From the NCBI GenBank assembly GCA_013284265.1, contig JABTBR010000006.1:1-64000 (forward strand): a stretch of DNA of 64,000 nt, written 5' to 3'. The notes under the pieces are model-generated. The model did no database searches and was not told where the DNA came from. It saw only the letters and a list, made by a program, of their open reading frames with translations. The stretch is from Oxalobacteraceae bacterium (GTDB lineage: Bacteria > Pseudomonadota > Gammaproteobacteria > Burkholderiales > Burkholderiaceae_D). Both the position numbers and the translations under genes were made by a program. This document shows positions 9,035 through 16,694 of the stretch, piece after piece (the stretch's first letter is position 1; the number at the start of each line of letters is the position of its first letter).

Positions 9035-10378
9035 TTGGACAAGGTAGCACAGCGGTGGACAGACGAAGAATTTGCTGGTCTGGATCTTGGCGACGCGCGC
9101 CTCAACAAGAGGGCGAGGACATTGATGGACACATTTGCGGCTAAGCCGACGGCCAGTATCCCTGAAGCATGCGACAGCTGGAGCGAGACCTGCGCGGCGT
9201 ATCGGTTCCTGTCGAATGCTGAGGTGACCTGGGAAGGTATTCTGGCGCCTCACTGGGAACGCACTCAAGAACGTATGGGCGAACATGCGGTCGTGCTGTG
9301 CATTCAGGACACGACCGAGCTCGATTTCAATGGTCAGGAGACGGCTGGACTGGGGCCTTTGAGCTACGAAGCGCAACGCGGCATGTACCTGCATCCGACC
9401 TATGCGGTCACGCCCGATCGCGAGCCACTTGGCATGCTCGACGCGTGGATGTGGGCGCGCGAAATGCGCGGCAAGGATGGTGTCAGGCCTGGGCTGAAGG
9501 AAAGCCGCCGCTGGGTCGAAGGCTACGAGCGCATCGCCGAGCAAGCCGCAGCACTGCCTGGTACGCGGCTGGTGTATTTAGCCGACCGGGAAGCGGACAT
9601 GATCGAAATGATGCGCGTTGCACGCGACCTGGGTACGCCTGCCGATTGGCTGGTGCGCGCGAAGCATGACCGCTGTTTGGCTGACGACGAGGGGTCCAAG
9701 CTGTGGGCCGCCACGACGAATGGCACACCACTTGGCGAAATCGGTTTTACCATGGGCGGCCGCGAAAAACAGAAGGCGCGTTTAGTGCGCCAGCAGTTGT
9801 GGGCGCAGCGCGTGCTAATAGGAGACGGAAAGAAAGGACAGATTGAGGCGACTTGCATCGTGGCGCGCGAAATCGATGCGCCGGCTGGCGTGAAACCGGT
9901 TGAATGGCGCCTGCTGACCAATCGCGCGGCGACCACGCTTGAACAAGCCACGGAACTGATTGACTGGTACCGTGCGCGATGGGAAATCGAAGTCTATTTC
10001 AATGTGCTCAAAAACGGCTGCGAAGTCGAGAAGCTGCAGTTGGCCACAGTCGAGCGCGTCGAGAAGGCGCTGGCGCTATTCATGGTTGTGGCATGGCGCG
10101 TGGCCTTCTTGATGCGCAAAGGACGCAACTGCCCTGATCTCGATGCAGCCTTGTTCTTCGACCCTGACGAGATTCGGGGCGCGCACTTGCTGAACAAAAT
10201 GAAGATGCCGGCGACGCCACCAACGTTGAACGAAGTCGTGCGCCTCATCGCGCAGATCGGTGGGTTCCTAGCTCGAAACAGCGATGGCGAGCCTGGCGTC
10301 AAGACCATCTGGAAAGGACTCGATCAAGTACACGCGTCGGCGGAAACACTGCGCGCATTACGCGATGGGCTGGGCTGA
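9035..10378 (+). CDS. IS4-family (IS50/Tn5-like) transposase
   Basis: About 447 aa, close to the size of the Tn5 transposase. The N-terminal LDLGDARLNKR and CDSWSETCAAYRFLSN are the DNA-binding region typical of the group. Catalytic residues are visible as D in CIQDTTELDF, D in YLADREADM, and the YREK signature as YRARWEIEVYFNVLKNG. The first codon is TTG at 9035. The intron 3' end lies only about 10 bases upstream, so the native start and promoter were probably in the 5' exon (4252-4340), and expression now depends on intron splicing or on a chance start. Confidence 0.9.
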   Translation: MDKVAQRWTDEEFAGLDLGDARLNKRARTLMDTFAAKPTASIPEACDSWSETCAAYRFLSNAEVTWEGILAPHWERTQERMGEHAVVLCIQDTTELDFNGQETAGLGPLSYEAQRGMYLHPTYAVTPDREPLGMLDAWMWAREMRGKDGVRPGLKESRRWVEGYERIAEQAAALPGTRLVYLADREADMIEMMRVARDLGTPADWLVRAKHDRCLADDEGSKLWAATTNGTPLGEIGFTMGGREKQKARLVRQQLWAQRVLIGDGKKGQIEATCIVAREIDAPAGVKPVEWRLLTNRAATTLEQATELIDWYRARWEIEVYFNVLKNGCEVEKLQLATVERVEKALALFMVVAWRVAFLMRKGRNCPDLDAALFFDPDEIRGAHLLNKMKMPATPPTLNEVVRLIAQIGGFLARNSDGEPGVKTIWKGLDQVHASAETLRALRDGLG

Positions 10379-10381
10379 CGA

Positions 10382-10400
10382 ACTTATGTATAAGGGCATG
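10382..10400 (-). repeat. right inverted repeat of the IS4-family element
   Basis: ACTTATGTATAAGGGCATG, exact reverse complement of 4233-4251, three bases after the transposase stop codon. Confidence 0.85.
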
Positions 10401-10484
10401 CCCTTAGGGTAGCATCTTGCTCCCTCGGAAAGTTCACGAATTGTCACGCCGGTCAGAAGCCGCCTCAAAGCCGACCTTACAGAA

Positions 10485-10808
10485 TTAATCCTTCCAGCGC
10501 TTCCACCAAGGCCGTTTGAGAGGCACGTCAGCCGAAACGCCATCCTCTTGAGCAGCGCTGGCTTTACCAGCTAGCTCAAGTAAATGGGAGAATCTTGAAA
10601 TTGCCACGTGGATGTCATCCTGCGTGTCCCCATCCCATTCCTCGACTGTCGCTAGCTTTTCCTTAAGCGCGATTATTCGCGCTTTGATTTCTTCAATTTC
10701 TTGGGTGCCACAGTGCTTGGCAATGGCATCCCATCTTGCCCCGGGAATACTTTGCTGAATTGATAGCCCAGCACGCGCATTGTCAATTAACGTCGAGAGT
10801 TTGCTCAT
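10485..10808 (-). CDS. hypothetical protein, 107 aa
   Basis: Unrecognised. A mostly helical, charged protein with EIEEIKARIIALKEKLATVE in the middle (possible coiled coil) and a basic, tryptophan-rich tail (RPWWKRWKD). A GGAGCCTC just upstream supports the ATG at 10808. It is the first of five small genes on the minus strand between the nested insertion and the exported proteins; spacing is too wide for a tight operon. Confidence 0.6.
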   Translation of the reverse strand: MSKLSTLIDNARAGLSIQQSIPGARWDAIAKHCGTQEIEEIKARIIALKEKLATVEEWDGDTQDDIHVAISRFSHLLELAGKASAAQEDGVSADVPLKRPWWKRWKD

Positions 10809-10954
10809 GAGGCTCCATTTTAAAGGCTAGATTTGACTTGGGCTAAGGGCAGTTATTGGCCGCCTTCAGTCGAGTCTCTAAAAATTGGGGGGCTGGCCGA
10901 TCGCTTTTTTTGCATAAAATTCCGAACGAATGTTGAAGGGCAGCTTGTGGTCGG

Positions 10955-11353
10955 TTACGGCAGTGCTAGCGAAGTGTCTAGCAGTAATCCCGGCTTGCCT
11001 CGGAATATAACTTTCAAAGCCTCTCTAATGAAATCTATGTCCTGACTGTCGGGATGGAACTCAATAGCATATTCATGATGGCCGTCGAGAGCGCTTGCTG
11101 CTGATTTGCTCAGTTTAGCCAGAATTCCAGTCGCAGAGAGTGTCACGCTGACGTCATCATAGTAGTTTAGTTGGTCCGACACCATAACTTCAATGGTGTC
11201 GGATTCGATTCCACGAGAAAGGGAAAACCAGTAAGCGGTTTCCGCGTCACATACCCACACATGAGCCATGTCATCATATTCCTCATCTTCTGCCAATGCG
11301 AAGACCACACCGTACAATTTCTTTATCATTGGGGTCTGCAAATAGTTTTTCAC
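10955..11353 (-). CDS. hypothetical protein, 132 aa
   Basis: Unrecognised acidic protein with no signal or membrane segment. The mixed alpha/beta pattern (KKLYGVVFALAEDEEYDD, ending in RGKPGLLLDTSLALP) would suit a small immunity or SMI1/Imm-type fold, but no diagnostic motif is seen. A second in-frame ATG at codon 9 (MIKKLYG) is an alternative start. GC content is lower than in core genes. Confidence 0.55.
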   Translation of the reverse strand: MKNYLQTPMIKKLYGVVFALAEDEEYDDMAHVWVCDAETAYWFSLSRGIESDTIEVMVSDQLNYYDDVSVTLSATGILAKLSKSAASALDGHHEYAIEFHPDSQDIDFIREALKVIFRGKPGLLLDTSLALP

Positions 11354-11617
11354 GAATGTTTGTTACTGGCTGCCACACGCCATCCGCTGAAAAAGAAGAA
11401 GTATTTTCTGTTTTCAAAAAATTGAATCGGTAGCTCATTTCCCAAGAAGGCATCGCGGAAGGACCTGCGCGATTAAAGCAGCCTGCTGGCTGGCGTATTC
11501 AAACGGTTCGCCGATGGCGGCAAGCGCAAGCGCTCGGAAATCTGGAGATCAGCAAGGCTTGATGCTGCCTCATACGAAAGGAAGGGATGGGAAAATTAGC
11601 CTTCCCTAACGATCGGC

Positions 11618-11854
11618 TCATTTTGCAAACTGCATGTACAAGGCCGACGCAAATGCAATGACAGTAAGGGCGAACAAGCCAACTGCGAGTCGATGATGTT
11701 TCACATCCGCACGTGGAGGGTATCGGCCAAAGGTAATTAAGCGAAGCATTAGCCAGCCAGGCCAATAGAAGATTTTTTCAAGCAAGATCCCCACGATCTG
11801 ATATACCAAAGTTCTGGCAATCCAGCCAAGGACATCAATGATCCAGTCAAGCAT
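11618..11854 (-). CDS. small membrane protein, 78 aa
   Basis: Two hydrophobic segments are visible: residues about 3-35 (IIDVLGWIARTLVYQIVGIL and on) and 56-74 (LAVGLFALTVIAFASALYM), separated by a basic loop (RYPPRADVKHHR). This suggests a two-pass inner-membrane protein. No family is recognised. Its neighbours on the same strand are also unrecognised small genes. Confidence 0.6.
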   Translation of the reverse strand: MLDWIIDVLGWIARTLVYQIVGILLEKIFYWPGWLMLRLITFGRYPPRADVKHHRLAVGLFALTVIAFASALYMQFAK

Positions 11855-11891
11855 GTATTGTTTTCATCGCAGATAAGAGCCAGCGGGGCCG

Positions 11892-12191
11892 TCACGGGTA
11901 CCAAACAACCGAAGACCCTTCCTCGAACGCTCCCTCATAATGTTTTCGAAATACCTCCATGCCTGGCGTGTTCAGGCTTTCTGCGAGGATAGGTCGGCCA
12001 TCTTTGAGTGTGATGTCGAAGAAGCCATACCGTTCCAGCTCGACACAAGCTGAACGGAAGTCAGGCTTGTTGCCGGTCTGCGCCAAAAACAAGATGAGTT
12101 TATGCGAGTCTCCTACCACCGGGCATTCCCAATCGAAGGCAGTGTTCGCAGAAAATCGGGCAGACCCGCCGTATAAAAAGACTGTAATCAT
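11892..12191 (-). CDS. hypothetical protein, 99 aa
   Basis: Unrecognised soluble protein. The start at 12191 (MITVFLYGGSARF) is preferred to the longer frame from 12323, because the upstream 44 codons overlap the end of the neighbouring gene and look non-coding. The 99-aa product is compact (FDWECPVVGDSHKLILFL, YGFFDITLKDGRPILAES) and could be a small immunity-like fold; this is only a guess. Confidence 0.5.
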   Translation of the reverse strand: MITVFLYGGSARFSANTAFDWECPVVGDSHKLILFLAQTGNKPDFRSACVELERYGFFDITLKDGRPILAESLNTPGMEVFRKHYEGAFEEGSSVVWYP

Positions 12192-12298
12192 GCAATGTAA
12201 TCGTGAATTCAATGAGGTAACTTCGGCCAGCCCACCCCAAACCTTTGACACCGGACGTTCTGGTTTTCCTTCACTCGCTTGTTGCCGATTCTGGAGGA

Positions 12299-12676
12299 TT
12301 AAAGGTATTTGGCCGCTGGCCACCAGCTTGGCACAACGAATTTCTCAGGCGGCGTTTCGGCTGCGGCAACAGGTAGGACCGCTGCCGGTGCGGGTGCGGG
12401 TGCCGGGGCGGGCTCTGGCTCGGGCGCCGGCATGGCCTTTATCTCCGGCAGGGTGACAGAGCTACGCAATGGAACAATGAATTCCTGCTCGACCAGTTCG
12501 GCCAGTGCACTTGCAGTCAGTCCCAGTCCCGCCACGCTGCGCAGCAGTTCTTCCTCGGTGCGGCCACCACTCACCAGCAGCAGCAGGGTGCGCAGGCGTG
12601 GAGCAAGCTTGTACGCTCGGGTCGCGATTTCGTCGCGGCCTTTGCTGGTTTTTTCGTAAGTGGTGATGTTCATCAA
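12299..12676 (-). CDS. hypothetical protein with Pro/Ala-rich linker
   Basis: 125 aa. The first 75 residues (TTYEKTSKGRDEIATRAYKL, LRTLLLLVSGGRTEEELLR, LTASALAELVEQEFI) look like a small winged-helix-type domain of a kind I associate with Oxalobacteraceae signalling proteins. A low-complexity PAPAPEP linker and a short tail follow. No DNA-binding role is proven. The start ATG at 12676 or 12673 is reasonable. It lies 225 bases from the divergent exported protein gene at 12902. Confidence 0.6.
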   Translation of the reverse strand: MMNITTYEKTSKGRDEIATRAYKLAPRLRTLLLLVSGGRTEEELLRSVAGLGLTASALAELVEQEFIVPLRSSVTLPEIKAMPAPEPEPAPAPAPAPAAVLPVAAAETPPEKFVVPSWWPAAKYL

Positions 12677-12901
12677 ATGGCCGATTCTGCAGAGGATGTG
12701 CGTAGGAAGTTTGAATGGTTCGCCTAGAATATTGCTAGGATACCACTAAAGAGGCTGCTGTCGTACTGCCTCCAGGTCCGACTTTCCGTGCGTAAGCTCG
12801 GCTTTGCGATGGGCAATCTTTGCCAGATGAAGTTTGCGCCGCTACATGTTAGGCTGGCGTCAGTAGCACATCACTAAATCATACTAATTGAGAGGATCGC
12901 C

Positions 12902-13708
12902 ATGCTGCTGCCTCCTTTGTTCGCGCGCAGGGATTCTGGCCGCTTGGCCCGTGTCGCCGCCTTCTCGATGTTGCTTGCGGGCGCCGCCAGGGCAGCGCCG
13001 GCCGATGACGGCCCGCCGCCGGTGACGCCGTATCGTCCCTCGGTGTCCAGTCCGGCCCAGTTGCCCGCGCCCGGCCAGCTGGAAATGGAGTTGGGCGGTC
13101 TGGCTCAGCGCGATGATGGCGCGCGCCGCAACAGCCTGCCATATGCCTTCAAGCTGGCTTTTAACGAGCACTGGGGCGTGGTGCTGGGCGGGGAAGCCTA
13201 TGTGGGGGCGCGCGATGCCGATGGTGCAAGTGCGCGTGGCGTGGGCGACACAACTTTTATCCTCAAGCGCGCCTTTGCGGTGGACGAGTCCACTGCCTTC
13301 GGGCTGGAACTGGGCGCCAAGGCGCCCACGGCGCGCGACGACATCGGCAGCGGCTACGCCGACTACAGCGTCAACGGCATCTTCAGCCGCGATCTGGGCG
13401 CCGTGCATATGGATGCGAATCTGAACCTGAGCCGCATCGGCGGGACTGAGCCGGGGAGCGGACGTACCCAGACCGGCCTGTCGGCCGCGTTCTCCATGCC
13501 CGTCAATGAGCAGTGGGGCGCCAGCGCGGAACTGTCCGGCAACCGCCGGCGCGGCACGGGCGGGGTGGCGCAGCTGCTGCTGGCGGCGGCTTACAGCCCG
13601 AGCAAGCGCCTGACCTTCGATGTGGGCATGGCGCGCGGCCTGACGCCGGCCGCGCCCAACTGGTCGCTGTTTACCGGTGTTGTTTTGCCGCTGGCAAAGC
13701 TTTGGTGA
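12902..13708 (+). CDS. exported outer-membrane-type protein, 268 aa
   Basis: The start ATG at 12902 follows GAGAGGA. The N-terminus is a long, basic signal peptide (RRDSGRLARVAAF, hydrophobic core, AARAAPADD). The rest has alternating beta-strand pattern (LEMELGGLAQRDD, WGVVLGGEAYVGARD, TAFGLELGAKAPT, and a final aromatic residue W), as in small beta-barrels of the 'MetA-pathway of phenol degradation' or transporter type (Pfam Phenol_MetA_deg). It is probably an outer-membrane barrel of unknown substrate; the family name does not prove a role in phenol use. Confidence 0.7.
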   Translation: MLLPPLFARRDSGRLARVAAFSMLLAGAARAAPADDGPPPVTPYRPSVSSPAQLPAPGQLEMELGGLAQRDDGARRNSLPYAFKLAFNEHWGVVLGGEAYVGARDADGASARGVGDTTFILKRAFAVDESTAFGLELGAKAPTARDDIGSGYADYSVNGIFSRDLGAVHMDANLNLSRIGGTEPGSGRTQTGLSAAFSMPVNEQWGASAELSGNRRRGTGGVAQLLLAAAYSPSKRLTFDVGMARGLTPAAPNWSLFTGVVLPLAKLW

Positions 13709-13810
13709 AATGTGCGTTAGCGTACAGAAAGAATTCGCTTCGGCTACTATTATCCTGTGTAGCAGGCGTCACCCTGGCGCACGCGAAATTTGCACAGAAT
13801 CGAGAACAAT

Positions 13811-14287
13811 ATGAAAAAGCAACTGATCCTGGCCGCAGCCCTGCTGGTAGCCGGTAGCGCCATGGCGCAAGACGTGGGTGTGTCGATCAATGTTGGTCAA
13901 CCGGGCTTCTATGGCCGCCTGGACATCGGCAATGTGGCGCCGCGCGTGGTCTACCAGCAGCCGATGATCATCGAACGGCCGGTGCGCTATGTGGAGACCG
14001 GCCCGATCTACCTGCGCGTGCCGCCTGGCCATTCGCGCAACTGGAAAAAACACTGCCACGCCTACCATGCTTGCGGACAGCGGGTATTATTCGTACAAGA
14101 TAACTGGTACACCAACGACTATGCGCCGCGCTACCGCGCCGAGCATGGCCATCATGATCGCCACGAGCGCCGTGAAGAAGCGCGCGAACAATGGCGCGAC
14201 GACGACCGTGGCAACGGCAACGGCCACGGCAATGGCAATGGCCATGGCAAGGGCCACGACAAGCACGATAAACACGGACGCGACTAA
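13811..14287 (+). CDS. exported His/Gly-rich protein, 158 aa
   Basis: The ATG at 13811 opens a clear signal peptide (MKKQLILAAALLVAGSAMA). The mature part has a Tyr/Pro/Val-rich segment (YGRLDIGN, VVYQQPMIIERPV, LRVPPGHSRNWKKHC), two cysteines in HCHAYHAC, and a low-complexity tail of HGNGNG and HDKHDKH units. It resembles small periplasmic or surface proteins common in Oxalobacteraceae and Burkholderiales. The His-rich tail could bind metal. A terminator follows at 14327-14349. Confidence 0.7.
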   Translation: MKKQLILAAALLVAGSAMAQDVGVSINVGQPGFYGRLDIGNVAPRVVYQQPMIIERPVRYVETGPIYLRVPPGHSRNWKKHCHAYHACGQRVLFVQDNWYTNDYAPRYRAEHGHHDRHERREEAREQWRDDDRGNGNGHGNGNGHGKGHDKHDKHGRD

Positions 14288-14326
14288 GCTGAACAAGCGC
14301 TGAGCTAGCGCCAAGCGTCGCGCCGG

Positions 14327-14349
14327 ACCGCCCACTAGTGGGCGGTTTT
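14327..14349 (+). terminator. rho-independent terminator after the His-rich protein gene
   Basis: ACCGCCCAC-TA-GTGGGCGGT followed by TTTT. It separates the exported protein gene from the dehydrogenase that starts at 14368. Confidence 0.75.
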
Positions 14350-14367
14350 CACGTAAAGGAGCGCCGT

Positions 14368-15666
14368 TTGAACAGTAGCATCGTGATTGTTGGAGGAGGG
14401 GCGGGCGGCCTGGAGCTGGCCTGCAAACTGGGCCGCAAGCTGGGACCTGAGCAGGTAACGCTGGTCGACAGCCGCCTGTACCACATCTGGAAGCCGTCGC
14501 TGCACGAGGTGGCGGCAGGCACCCTGGACATCCACCAGGAGGGCCTGTCGTATCAGATGCTGGCCCATGACAATGGCTTCACCTACGTCTACGGAGCGAT
14601 GCTGGCGCTGGACGCCGCCGCGCAGACGCTGACGGTGGGCGCCATCACAGGTGATCATGGCGAGACCATCCTGCCGGAACGCCAGCTGGCCTATGGCCAG
14701 CTGGTGCTGGCGGTGGGCAGTACTTCCAATTATTTCGGCGTGCCCGGCGCGGCCGAACATACCATTTCCCTCAATGCCACCGAAGACGCCGAGCGCTTCC
14801 GCCTGACCTTGCTCAAGCTGCTGACGCAGGCGCAGCTGCAAAAGCAGCTCAAGCCGGAGGCCGGCGTCGATATCGTCATCATTGGCGGCGGCGCCACCGG
14901 CGTGGAGCTGGCGGCGGAACTGCGCGAGGCCAGCGGTGTGTATGCGACCTATGGCTTCCAGCATCTGCAGGCGCTGCGCGACGTGCGCATCACCTTGCTC
15001 GAAGGCGCGCCGCGGATATTGGCGCCACTGCCGCTGAAGGTGTCGAACGCCGCGCTCAAGCTGCTGCATGCGCGCGGTATCACGGTTGCCACTGAAACCA
15101 AGGTCACGGCGATCGCGGCGGACCGCGTGTCGGTGGCCGGCGGCGAAGGCTATGCGGCCGATATCGTGGTGTGGGCGGCCGGGATCAAGGCGCCGGACTT
15201 CCTGGCGACGCTGGGACTGCCGGTGACGCGCTCAGGGCAGCTCGATGTGGATGGTACGTTGGCCGTCAAAGGCCATGCAGCCATTTTCGCGCTGGGCGAT
15301 TGTGCCGCCTGTGCGGGCGCCGATGGCAAATTGGTGCCGCCGCGCGCCCAGGCCGCGCATCAGCAGGCCGACTATCTATGCCAGGCCTTCCTGCGCCAGC
15401 GCGCCGGCAAGCCGGCCAAGACCGCGCCGTATGTCTATCGCGATTATGGCTCGCTGGTGTCGTTCGGCCAGACCACGTCGGTGGGAAGCCTGATGGGATC
15501 ATTGAAGGGATTGAGCTGGTTTGTCGATGGCTTTATCGCGCGCACCATGTATATCAGCTTGCACCTGATGCATCACCAGGCGGTGCTGGGGACGATACGG
15601 ACAGCCTTGCTGGCGCTGGCGCGCTTCCTGATCAAGCGCAGTACGCCGCTGGTCAAGCTGCATTGA
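14368..15666 (+). CDS. ndh: type II NADH:quinone dehydrogenase
   Basis: A 432-aa flavoprotein of the NDH-2 family, which passes electrons from NADH to quinone at the inner membrane without pumping protons. The N-terminal FAD site is IVIVGGGAGGLELA and the second dinucleotide site is DIVIIGGGATGVELAAE; also visible are WKPSLHEVAAGT and the FAD-contact block FALGDCA. TTG at 14368 is taken as the start because AAAGGAG lies just upstream; GTG at 14338 falls inside the terminator hairpin. The C-terminal basic, hydrophobic helix probably attaches it to the membrane. Confidence 0.88.
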   Translation: MNSSIVIVGGGAGGLELACKLGRKLGPEQVTLVDSRLYHIWKPSLHEVAAGTLDIHQEGLSYQMLAHDNGFTYVYGAMLALDAAAQTLTVGAITGDHGETILPERQLAYGQLVLAVGSTSNYFGVPGAAEHTISLNATEDAERFRLTLLKLLTQAQLQKQLKPEAGVDIVIIGGGATGVELAAELREASGVYATYGFQHLQALRDVRITLLEGAPRILAPLPLKVSNAALKLLHARGITVATETKVTAIAADRVSVAGGEGYAADIVVWAAGIKAPDFLATLGLPVTRSGQLDVDGTLAVKGHAAIFALGDCAACAGADGKLVPPRAQAAHQQADYLCQAFLRQRAGKPAKTAPYVYRDYGSLVSFGQTTSVGSLMGSLKGLSWFVDGFIARTMYISLHLMHHQAVLGTIRTALLALARFLIKRSTPLVKLH

Positions 15667-15736
15667 GTGGGGGCGGGCCGGCTGAATTGCGCTTAGCGTG
15701 GGGAAGTGTTCGGTGGCGGGCCGCTGGCAGCGCGCT

Positions 15737-15841
15737 AAAACCCAGGGCGTAACCCTGGGGTCTGACCCCAGGGTCCGGTGAGGGGCTGCGCCCCGCCTGT
15801 CCCTGCGGGACAGGCCCCCGGCTCTTTGCCGTGGGTTTTAA
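15737..15841. repeat. 105-bp structured intergenic repeat, copy 1
   Basis: It begins AAAACCCAGGGCGTAACCC and ends GCTCTTTGCCGTGGGTTTT, so the ends pair. Inside are strong hairpins, GGGGC-TGC-GCCCC and CCTGTCCC-TGC-GGGACAGG. It lies between the convergent ndh and histidine-kinase genes. Other full copies are at 19108-19213 and 54841-54943, and a partial copy at 19021-19055. The likely role is bidirectional termination. Confidence 0.9.
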
Positions 15842-15861
15842 TACGGGCGTGGCGCGCGAGC

Positions 15862-16590
15862 TCAGTCCTTGGCCGGCTTGGGCAAAATCAGCGTGAGCAC
15901 GGCGCCTTTGTCGTTGTGGTTGTGCAGCGTCAGGCTGCCGCCCAGATGCAGGGCGCGCTCGCGCATGATGCGCAGGCCGAACTTGCCGCTGGCCGGGTCG
16001 GCCGCACCGGCCAGGCCGATGCCGTTGTCGCGCACGGTCAGCATGATCTGGTCTTCGTTATCGTCGACAATCACATCGACTTCGCTGGCCTGGGCATGCA
16101 GGATGATATTGCGCAGCCCTTCCTCGAGCGCGCGCAGCAGCACCACGCCGTGGCCGCGCGGGCATTCCAGGTCGTCGTCGGGCAGGCTGCAGCGGGCGGT
16201 GAGGGCATGGATTTCGCCGAACTGCTGCACCAGCTCTCCGAGCGCGACGCGCACCCCTAAAAATTCCAGTTTGTCGTTCCAGAGCTTGACCTGCATCTGG
16301 CGGTTGCCGTCGATGATGGTGTGCAGCAGCTGCTTCATGTGCGCCGCGCGTTCCTGCAGCGCCGGTTCGGCCGGCATTTTTTGCGCCAGCAGGCCCAGAT
16401 GCATGGTCAGCGCGGTCAGCGAGGAGCCGAGATTGTCGTGCAACTGGCGCGACAGCGCACGGCGCTCGTTATCCCAGCTGGTGTTGACGTGGCCGAGCAG
16501 TTCGCGCAGCTCGGCCGCGAGGCGCGCGTCGGCCAGCGTGGGCGCGTCGGCAGGCAGGTCGGAAGGCGCTAAAGGTACCGGGACGGACAT
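15862..16590 (-). CDS. cytoplasmic sensor histidine kinase (NarX/HisKA_3 type)
   Basis: 242 aa with no membrane segment or sensor domain. The phosphoacceptor block is RALSRQLHDNLGSSLTALTM, the HisKA_3 form with H followed by D-N. The ATP-binding domain follows with EEGLRNIILHAQ (N box) and VRDNGIGL (G1 box). Such soluble kinases usually act with a separate sensor or receiver protein. It lies about 100 bases downstream of the hybrid kinase gene at 16695-18335 on the same strand, so the two may work in one phosphorelay. No DNA-binding response regulator is adjacent. Confidence 0.85.
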   Translation of the reverse strand: MSVPVPLAPSDLPADAPTLADARLAAELRELLGHVNTSWDNERRALSRQLHDNLGSSLTALTMHLGLLAQKMPAEPALQERAAHMKQLLHTIIDGNRQMQVKLWNDKLEFLGVRVALGELVQQFGEIHALTARCSLPDDDLECPRGHGVVLLRALEEGLRNIILHAQASEVDVIVDDNEDQIMLTVRDNGIGLAGAADPASGKFGLRIMRERALHLGGSLTLHNHNDKGAVLTLILPKPAKD

Positions 16591-16694
16591 GGTTGTCTCT
16601 AGTAGAAGGTGAATCGGCCGGTTGGTGTCAGGGCGATGATACCCGAGCTTTGCATTGCGTGGCGCGCAGGCGTGCGCGCCCGGTCGATTCAGTG

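Larger units (their letters stand above)
4233..10400 (+). mobile_element. IS4-family (IS50-like) insertion sequence, interrupted by a group II intron
   Basis: Bounded by perfect 19-bp inverted repeats, CATGCCCTTATACATAAGT at 4233-4251 and its reverse complement at 10382-10400. These closely resemble the Tn5/IS50 outer end in sequence and length. The transposase gene lies at 9035-10378, ending a few bases before the right repeat. Removing the intron (about 4341-9024) leaves roughly 1.48 kb, the normal size of an IS50-like element. No 9-bp target duplication is seen (flanks cgtctatcc and cccttaggg), so one flank may have been rearranged since insertion. Confidence 0.85.

Noticed and set aside
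4233..10400. Composite transposon carrying resistance or cargo genes
   Set aside because: All genes between the inverted repeats belong to the group II intron, the IS66 or the IS4 transposase; no cargo gene is present.
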